Shown here: piece by piece, positions 57,501 to 64,000 of the stretch
Layout: each line of letters begins with the position of its first letter
How positions within the stretch are numbered: position 1 is the first letter of the stretch
Origin: Lentzea californiensis
Lineage (GTDB): Bacteria > Actinomycetota > Actinomycetes > Mycobacteriales > Pseudonocardiaceae
Direction: 5' to 3'
DNA: 64,000 nucleotides
NCBI RefSeq assembly: GCF_024648825.1
Contig: NZ_JANBBE010000001.1
Span: 1,798,001-1,862,000 of the forward strand
Notes under the pieces: generated by a model
Told to the model about the DNA's origin: nothing
Database searches by the model: none
The model's input: the letters and a program-made list of their open reading frames with translations, nothing else
Made by a program: the position numbers and the translations under genes

Positions 57501-57994
57501 TTCTCGTGGGCCAGGAGCCAGCGCTTCACGTCGAGGCCCCAGCGGAAGCCGCCGAGGTTGCCGCCGATCCGGATGACGCGGTGGCAGGGGACGAAGAGGG
57601 CCGCGGAGTTGCGGGCGCACGCTGAGGCCGCTGCCCTGATCGCGGCCGGGCGGCCGGAGAGTTCGGCGTACTCGGAGTAGGTGACGGGTTCGCCCGCCTT
57701 CACCGTGCGCAGGACGTCCCACGCGTGCTGGAGGAACGGGCCCGACTTCTGGCGGACCTCGATCGCGTCGATCGCCGTCAGGTCGCCGTCGTGGTAGGCG
57801 GTGGTCGCCTTCGTGACGTCGCCCAGGTCCGGTCGCGTCGTGATCTCGGACGGCATCAGGGTGATGTGGATCTGAGGCGTCAGCAGGGCCAGGTCGGCGG
57901 TCCAGCCGCTGGCGAGCACTGCTCCGTCCGGCGCGACGATCGCGGTGAACGGCCCCGCCGGGGTGTCCACAGTGGACGTGTGCGCGACGGTCAT
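57497..57994 (-). CDS. ogt: methylated-DNA-protein cysteine methyltransferase
   Basis: 165 residues. The acceptor Cys lies in LFVPCHRVIRIGGNLGGFRW; the DNA-binding helix is VTYSEYAELSGRPAAIRAAA. It removes O6-alkyl groups from guanine in a one-use reaction. ATG at 57994 overlaps the Ada-AlkA stop (ATGA), so the two alkylation-repair proteins are co-expressed. Confidence 0.93.
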   Translation of the reverse strand: MTVAHTSTVDTPAGPFTAIVAPDGAVLASGWTADLALLTPQIHITLMPSEITTRPDLGDVTKATTAYHDGDLTAIDAIEVRQKSGPFLQHAWDVLRTVKAGEPVTYSEYAELSGRPAAIRAAASACARNSAALFVPCHRVIRIGGNLGGFRWGLDVKRWLLAHEN

Positions 57995-59277
57995 GATGTC
58001 GTTGCCTTCCTCGTCAGGTGTGCTCCGGCGTAGGAGCGCCACGGCCGCCAGTCCGGGCCGTGGGAAGTCAGGTGTCGTGAGGCTCGGGGGAGCACCAGCA
58101 CGTCCGGTGCGCCCAGCACCCGCATGGCCACCTCGTCGGCCACCGCTGGGCCGGTCAAGGGGGTCAGTTCCCCGGTCAGGTCCTCGATCGAACGGCCCAC
58201 GTCCACGACGAGTCTGCCGTTCGCCAGGGCCTCGGTGACGGGGTGGTCCCCGGCCGCGTAGAGGTGGGTCAGGTTGCCGTCCGGGATCTGCAGCGGGACG
58301 CCGGTGAACGGGGCCACGAGGCGCAGCAGGGTCTCGGCGCCGTCGACGCTGCCCGCCACGCGGATGCCCGGCGTCTCGCGGACCAGGGGACCGATGATCG
58401 GGTCCGCGCCCAGGAACTCGTCGACGGCCGCCGGGTCGGCGTCGAGGTCGAGGAGGCGGCGGACCCGGGAGACGGCCGCGCCCAGGTCCCGCACGTCCGC
58501 CAGGCGCAGCGAGCACAGGACGTGGTCGGCCGGGAACGTCAGGCGGACCGTCGCCTCGCCGTGCGGGAGCGACAGCGTCCGGGCGTAGGAGTCGGCGGTC
58601 ACCTCCTCCACGCCGGCCAGCGCGTGCGTCCGGAAGTGGGCGAGCAGGCCCGTGGCGTCGAACGGCGCACGGTACGGCAGGCGCAGGACGATGCGGCCCG
58701 GCGTGCCGGCCGGGGCCTTGCCGCGGCCTCGCATGTCGGACGGGGTCGAGGCGAACACCATGCGGATCGTGTCGTTGAACTGGCGCACCGACGCGAAGCC
58801 CGCGGCGAACGCGATGTCGGCGAACGGCAGTTCGGTCGTCTCGATCAGCAGCCGGGCGGCGTGGGCGCGGTGGGCGCGGGCCAGGGCCAGCGGACCGGCG
58901 CCCAGTTCGGCGGTCAGCACGCGGGTGAGGTGGCGTTCCGAGTAGCCGAGCCTGGTGGCCAGGCCCGTCACGCCGTCGCGTTCCACGATGCCGTCGCTGA
59001 TCAGGCGCATCGCCCGGCCGGCCAGGTCCGCGCGGAGGTCCCACTCGGGGGAGCCGGGCACGGCGTCGGGCAGGCAGCGGCGGCAGGCGCGGAAACCGGC
59101 CGACTGGGCGGCGGCGGCCGTCAGGAAGAACTGGCTGTTGCGGCGCTTCGGGGTCACCGCGGGGCACGACGGCCGGCAGTAGATGCCGGTCGTGCGGACC
59201 GCGTGGATGAAGCACCCGTCGAAACGGGCGTCACGTGCGGAGCACACCCGGTACGCGTGTTCTTCGTCAATGACCAT
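57991..59277 (-). CDS. Ada-type regulator fused to AlkA glycosylase
   Basis: 428 residues. An Ada N-terminal zinc domain (about 1-75; FDGCFIHAVRTTGIYCRPSC, ACRRCLPDA) whose Cys take methyl from phosphotriesters, an AraC-type HTH (about 80-185), and an AlkA 3-methyladenine glycosylase-like domain (about 195-428). The end DWRPWRSYAGAHL is typical of AlkA. The preceding block reads MRVLGAPDVLVLPRASRHL, where relatives carry a Thr-Asp pair with the catalytic Asp, so glycosylase activity is doubtful. ATG at 59277 chosen over 59328. Confidence 0.88.
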   Translation of the reverse strand: MVIDEEHAYRVCSARDARFDGCFIHAVRTTGIYCRPSCPAVTPKRRNSQFFLTAAAAQSAGFRACRRCLPDAVPGSPEWDLRADLAGRAMRLISDGIVERDGVTGLATRLGYSERHLTRVLTAELGAGPLALARAHRAHAARLLIETTELPFADIAFAAGFASVRQFNDTIRMVFASTPSDMRGRGKAPAGTPGRIVLRLPYRAPFDATGLLAHFRTHALAGVEEVTADSYARTLSLPHGEATVRLTFPADHVLCSLRLADVRDLGAAVSRVRRLLDLDADPAAVDEFLGADPIIGPLVRETPGIRVAGSVDGAETLLRLVAPFTGVPLQIPDGNLTHLYAAGDHPVTEALANGRLVVDVGRSIEDLTGELTPLTGPAVADEVAMRVLGAPDVLVLPRASRHLTSHGPDWRPWRSYAGAHLTRKATTS

Positions 59278-59343
59278 GCCGTCGATCCTGCCAGCGGGAA
59301 CGAGCAATGGCTCGCGGAAATCGGACACGACCGTTCCCTGCCG

Positions 59344-59349
59344 TAGACT
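59344..59349 (+). promoter_or_regulatory. -10 element of leaderless ychF
   Basis: TAGACT ends 8 bases before the GTG at 59358; no ribosome site. Confidence 0.5.
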
Positions 59350-59357
59350 CGCTTCCC

Positions 59358-60437
<1,080 letters not shown>

Positions 60438-60446
60438 CGCACCTCA

Positions 60447-60486
60447 CGGCGAAGGCCCCTTCCCACCTGGGAAGGGGCCTTCGCCG
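60447..60486 (+). terminator. 18-bp hairpin after ychF
   Basis: 60447-60464 pairs perfectly with 60469-60486 around an ACCT loop. It begins 9 bases after the ychF stop and precedes the AfsR-type gene promoter. Confidence 0.8.
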
Positions 60487-60502
60487 TCCCAGTCCGCGCC
60501 CC

Positions 60503-60508
60503 TAGACT
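60503..60508 (+). promoter_or_regulatory. -10 element of the leaderless AfsR-type gene
   Basis: TAGACT ends 8 bases before the GTG at 60517, exactly as at ychF. Confidence 0.5.
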
Positions 60509-60516
60509 TCCAGTCC

Positions 60517-63246
60517 GTGAGAGTTGAGTACCGGGTACTGGGGCCCCTCGAGGTACTGCTCGACGGTGCACCCGTAGCTGTCCCTGCGGGGCGCGGCCGG
60601 GTGTTGCTCGCCACGTTGTTGTTGCGCGCCAACGAGTTCGTGTCGGTGGACGAGCTGGTCGAACGGGTGTGGGACGGCCAGCCGCCCGCCCCCGACCGCG
60701 CGCACAAGACGTTGCAGACCGTTGTGCTGCGGTTGCGGCAGTCGCTCGGCGCGGCCAACTGCGTCCGCACGTCGTCGCGCGGTTACTCGGCCGCGGTCGG
60801 CCCCGGCCGGCTCGACCTGGCCGTGTTCCGCCGCCTCGCCGCCGAGGGCGAGTACCGCGCGGCGCTGGAGCTGTGGCGCGGGCCGGTGCTCGGCAACGTC
60901 ACGTCGGAGTCGCTGCACCGCGAGGACGTGCCGCCGCTGGTGGAGGAGCAGGTCGTCGCGCTGGAACGCCGGATCGACATCGACCTCGCCGGTGCCACCG
61001 ACGTGCTGGTGCCGGAACTGCGGTCGCTGGTGCGGCAGCACCCGTGGCGCGAGACCTTCTGGGCCCAGCTGATGCTCGCCCTGCACCGCGCCGACCGGCA
61101 GGCGGAGGCGCTCGCGGTCTACCAGGAGGTCCGCGGGCACCTGGCCGACGAGCTCGGCGTGGATCCCGGGCAACGGCTAAATGAGGCGCACGAGCAGGTC
61201 CTCAGAGGTGACGTGCCCACCTCGCCCGTGGTTCCTCGGCAGCTCCCTCTCACGCATTCGCAGTTCGTCGGTCGCGAACAGGAGCTGGCACGGCTGACCG
61301 AGATGCTGCACGCGCGGCGGGACGAGCCGGTGTTGATTGCGGCGATCAACGGCATCGGCGGCGTGGGCAAGACCTCGCTCGCGGTGCACTGGGCGCACCA
61401 GGTGGCCTACCGGTTCCCAGACGGCCAGATCTACGTGAACCTGCGCGGTTTCGACTCGCGGGCAGAGCCGGTGCGGCCGCTGGTCGCCATCACCAACGTG
61501 CTGCTGGCTCTCGGCGTGTCGTTCGCGCACCTGCGGTCGGACGAGGCGTTGACCGCGCACTACCGGTCGGTGCTCGCGTCGCGCCGGGTGTTGCTGCTGC
61601 TGGACAACGCCCGCAACGCCGACCAGGTCCGGCCGTTGCTGCCGGGCAGCGCCTCCAACCTGGTGCTGGTCACGAGCCGCAACCAGTTGCGCGGCCTGGT
61701 GGCGCGGGAGGGGGCGCGGCCGATCGCGCTCGACGTCCTGGACGAACGGGGTGGGCTCGACCTGCTGATCTCGCGGATCGGTGCGGAGCGGGTCGCCGCC
61801 GAGCGCGGGGCCGCGGCGCGACTGGTGGTGCACTGCGCGGGACTGCCGCTGGCGCTGAGCATCGTCGCCGCCCGTGCCGCGTACGACGACTCGCTGACCT
61901 CGTTGGCCGACGAGCTGGCGGGCGAACGGCTCGACGCGCTGGACGTCGACGACTCCACCGGCGTCCGCGCGGTGTTCTCCTGGTCACTGCGGTCGCTCAG
62001 CGAGGACGCCGCATGGTTGTTCGTCCTCCTGGGACTGCACCCCGGCCCGGACTTCGGCGCGGCAGCGGCGGCCAGCCTCGCCGGGCTGCCACTGCCCAGG
62101 ACGCGGCGGCTGCTGGCCGAACTCGTCGCGGGAAGTCTGCTCGACACGGGCGCCGACGGCCGGTTCGCGTTGCACGACCTGGTGCGCGACTTCGCGGCGG
62201 AGCGGGCGGCCGAGCTGCCGGCCGAGCCGAGGGCCGAGGCGTTGCGCCGGATGTTCGACCACTACCTGCACACCGCGCACGCGAGTTGGCGGCTGCTGCA
62301 GTTCAACTCCGCGCCGATCGTCACGGAGCCACCCGCGCCGGCCGTGCTGCTCGAGCCGGTCGCGGACGCGGACGCTGCGTGGGCTCGGTTCGGCGCGGAG
62401 TACCGGGTACTGCTCAGCGCCGTGGAACGAGCGGGAGAGCTGAGGGCGGACGACTTCGCCTGGAAGACGATGTTCACGCTGCACGACTACCTCTCCCGGC
62501 AGGGCCACATCCACGACGCCGTGGCGGGGCACCGCCTCGGGCTGGCGGCGGCGGAACGTCTCGGTGACTTCAACGCCCAGAGCCTGATGCACCGCAGAAT
62601 CGCCTCCGCGCAGATCAGCCTCAACGAATTCGACACCGCCGAGGTCCACCTGCTGAAAGCGATCCGCTGCGCGCAGCCAGGCGGCGACCTCCTCGCGGAG
62701 GCGCACCTGCGGCGCGGCCTCGCGTTCTCGTACGCGAAGCAGGACCGCTTCGCCGAAGCGCTCGACGTGCTGGCGGAGATCCATCCGCGCATGGCGGACC
62801 ACCAGGACAGCTACGAGGTGGGCCGCCATCTGGCCGCGCTGGGCAGGGCACACCACGACGTGGGCGACGGCATCCGTGCGCTCGAGCTCTGTCAGCGAGC
62901 AGCGGAGAAGTTCGCCGAAACCGAGTTCAACGGCCAGGACGCCGGACCCGCCGGGAACCAGGAGGCGCTGGGCGACATCTACCTCGGCCTCGGCAGGCAC
63001 GCCGAAGCCGTCGAGAGCTACGAGCGGGCGGTGCTGGTGTGGCGGCAGATGCGCGCGGTGACGGACGTGGCCGACTGCCTGATCATGCTGGGGGCGGCAC
63101 TCATCGAGGCCGGTGAGCCAGGTCGGGCGCGAGAGTGTCTCACCGAGGCACTGGCCGTCGCCGAGCGCGCGCGGGACCGGGAGAACTACCAGGACGAGAT
63201 CCAGCGGGCACGAGATCTGCTCGCTTCGGTCGATCGAAGCTCTTGA
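60517..63246 (+). CDS. AfsR/SARP-type regulator (wHTH-BTAD-NB-ARC-TPR)
   Basis: 909 residues. An OmpR-like winged helix (about 1-95; YRVLGPLEVLLDGAPVAV), a BTAD (about 100-245; LRSLVRQHPWRETFWAQLML), an NB-ARC ATPase (P-loop GIGGVGKTSLAVHWAHQ near 279-295; Walker B VLLLLDNARNAD) and C-terminal TPR-like helices (about 640-905). Proteins of this build activate antibiotic or development genes in actinobacteria. No biosynthetic genes lie within the window, so its targets may be beyond the right edge or elsewhere. Complete open frame. Confidence 0.9.
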   Translation: MRVEYRVLGPLEVLLDGAPVAVPAGRGRVLLATLLLRANEFVSVDELVERVWDGQPPAPDRAHKTLQTVVLRLRQSLGAANCVRTSSRGYSAAVGPGRLDLAVFRRLAAEGEYRAALELWRGPVLGNVTSESLHREDVPPLVEEQVVALERRIDIDLAGATDVLVPELRSLVRQHPWRETFWAQLMLALHRADRQAEALAVYQEVRGHLADELGVDPGQRLNEAHEQVLRGDVPTSPVVPRQLPLTHSQFVGREQELARLTEMLHARRDEPVLIAAINGIGGVGKTSLAVHWAHQVAYRFPDGQIYVNLRGFDSRAEPVRPLVAITNVLLALGVSFAHLRSDEALTAHYRSVLASRRVLLLLDNARNADQVRPLLPGSASNLVLVTSRNQLRGLVAREGARPIALDVLDERGGLDLLISRIGAERVAAERGAAARLVVHCAGLPLALSIVAARAAYDDSLTSLADELAGERLDALDVDDSTGVRAVFSWSLRSLSEDAAWLFVLLGLHPGPDFGAAAAASLAGLPLPRTRRLLAELVAGSLLDTGADGRFALHDLVRDFAAERAAELPAEPRAEALRRMFDHYLHTAHASWRLLQFNSAPIVTEPPAPAVLLEPVADADAAWARFGAEYRVLLSAVERAGELRADDFAWKTMFTLHDYLSRQGHIHDAVAGHRLGLAAAERLGDFNAQSLMHRRIASAQISLNEFDTAEVHLLKAIRCAQPGGDLLAEAHLRRGLAFSYAKQDRFAEALDVLAEIHPRMADHQDSYEVGRHLAALGRAHHDVGDGIRALELCQRAAEKFAETEFNGQDAGPAGNQEALGDIYLGLGRHAEAVESYERAVLVWRQMRAVTDVADCLIMLGAALIEAGEPGRARECLTEALAVAERARDRENYQDEIQRARDLLASVDRSS

Positions 63247-63283
63247 GCGTGTAGTGCCGAGTCGCACACTCAACTCGGCCGGG

Positions 63284-63735
63284 GTGATCGTCGAGTACTG
63301 CGTGCTGGGGCCTTGGGAAGTGTTGCTCGACGCGAGCCTGTCGCTGTTCCGGCGGGCTGAGACCGAGCGTTGCCAGCGAAAGAGCAGGTCGTCGCGCTGG
63401 AACGCCGAATCGACGAGGACCTGCCCCGCTCCGCCGACGTGCTGGTGCCGGAACTGCGGTCGCTGGTGCGGTAAACCCGTTGCGCGAGACGTTCTGGGCC
63501 CAACTGGTGCTCGCGCTGCACCGGGCGGGTCAGCAGGCGGAGGCTCTCGCGGTCCATCAGGAGGCCCGCATGTCCGGCCGACGAACTCGTGTGGACCCCG
63601 GTGGTTGCGCGAGGCGCATGAGCAGGTGCTCAGCGGCGCGGTCCCCACCCACGTCGCGGTACCCCGGCAACTCCCGGCTGTGCACCCCGCCGCGGGGACG
63701 AGCTGGCGCTGCCGGCCAAGCTGGGGGAGATCCAT
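63284..63735 (+). pseudogene. decayed AfsR/SARP-type paralogue
   Basis: A degraded copy of the N-terminal third of the preceding gene. Matching pieces appear in order but in different frames: VEYCVLGPWEVLLDA (63290-63335), EQVVALERRIDEDL and ADVLVPELRSLVR ending at a stop (about 63378-63474), RETFWAQLVLALHR and QQAEALAVHQEAR (63483-63570), then REAHEQVLSGAVPTH. The winged-helix body is deleted and at least three frameshifts or stops separate the pieces. It is not translated as a whole. Confidence 0.75.
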
Positions 63736-63860
63736 TTCAGCAGCGCGGGAGTGCGGCAGGCCCCGCGAGCTGATTCTATCGGTGACGAATGTATGAAGCG
63801 AGGTTTGTACCGACCTCGGCGGGGTAGCCCTAGAACAGGATTCCCCACCTGGAGGTGTCA

Positions 63861-64000
63861 TGATCGTCCTCGGACTGATCCTGCTCGTCGTCGGATGGCT
63901 TGCTGGTATCAGCATCCTGACGACGCTTGGCGTGGTGTTGCTGGTGATCGGCGCGATTCTCGCCGTGTTGGGCGCGGTCGGCAAGCCGATCGGCGGCCGG
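63861..64000 (+). CDS. DUF6131-like small membrane protein (partial at window edge)
   Basis: The start of a gene: ATG at 63861 with GGAGGTG just upstream. It reads MIVLGLILLVVGWLAGISIL and continues as a second hydrophobic helix, then GAVGKPIGGR at the window end. Two short hydrophobic helices and the GAVG(K/R)P(I/V)GGR end are typical of the about 50-residue DUF6131 membrane proteins, so only a few codons are probably missing. Function unknown. Confidence 0.75.

Noticed and set aside
57991..59357. SOS (LexA) box at the alkylation-repair and other repair genes
   Set aside because: No CGAAC-N4-GTTCG-type palindrome was found upstream of ogt/Ada-AlkA, sbcD or rmuC.
63284..63735. Short intact-looking SARP gene after the AfsR-type gene
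   Set aside because: Similarity jumps between frames and an internal stop is present, so it is a decayed copy.

Overview
The window is high-GC DNA with tightly packed genes, many GTG starts and many leaderless starts. Mycothiol amidase (mca), a GuaB1-type IMPDH paralogue, a PIN-PhoH protein (phoH2) and a BTAD/AfsR-type regulator point to an actinobacterium. The gene content suggests Pseudonocardiaceae (Lentzea / Saccharothrix / Actinosynnema-like); the genus is inference.

From memory of H37Rv gene order, the backbone is syntenic with the Mycobacterium tuberculosis Rv1074c-Rv1112 segment: thiolase, SGNH hydrolase, cbs, proline-rich RDD protein, metB, greA, DUF4307 protein, mca, small membrane protein, DUF255 thioredoxin-like protein, phoH2, Z-prenyl synthase, haemolysin III, fumC, glpX, xseB, xseA, lipid-droplet-type protein, ispH, DUF6542 protein and ychF. 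The block phoH2 / prenyl synthase / haemolysin III appears inverted relative to that order. Other genes are inserted between backbone blocks.

Region by region. 1-6.9 kb: GNAT tail, small Cys protein, thiolase, SGNH hydrolase, transsulfuration pair cbs/metB flanking an RDD protein. 7.1-8.9 kb: hppD with a divergent Lrp-type regulator. 8.9-11.3 kb: greA-DUF4307 and mca-membrane protein, divergent. 11.3-11.8 kb: a gene-free stretch with a DnaA-box-bearing repeat and a 30-bp tandem array. 11.8-17.0 kb: a four-gene RNA-repair operon on the minus strand, hen1-pnkp-nucleotidyltransferase-nucleotidyltransferase, with every junction overlapping; this is the most striking system here. 17.0-25.4 kb: DUF255 protein, two unknown genes (one frameshifted), a DMT exporter/MocR divergent pair, a 43-residue secreted peptide candidate, ATP-dependent DNA ligase and GNAT. 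25.5-29 kb: second copy of the DnaA-box repeat, guaB1 and an ABC exporter. 29-34.5 kb: phoH2, DUF885 protein, two almost identical chaplin-like secreted proteins, prenyl synthase, haemolysin III. 34.5-42 kb: fumC, ferredoxin-NADP reductase-like enzyme, Lrp regulator with amino-acid dehydrogenase, lipoprotein, three tandem YkuD transpeptidases. 42-47.5 kb: secreted S1 protease, glpX, the exonuclease VII operon with an unknown gene between xseA and xseB, lipid-droplet-type protein, ispH. 47.4-56.8 kb: HTH-nSTAND-WD40 protein plus a decayed C-terminal copy, DUF6542 protein, rmuC, sbcD-sbcC. 57-64 kb: Zn-ribbon-like unknown, ogt and Ada-AlkA, ychF, an AfsR-type regulator followed by its decayed paralogue, and the start of a DUF6131-like membrane protein.

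Functional themes are nucleic-acid repair (Pnkp/Hen1, LigB, ExoVII, SbcCD, RmuC, Ogt/Ada-AlkA), sulfur and thiol metabolism (Cbs, MetB, Mca), and cell-envelope or secreted proteins (chaplin-like pair, YkuD triplet, S1 protease). No rRNA, tRNA, insertion sequence, prophage or CRISPR array was seen.
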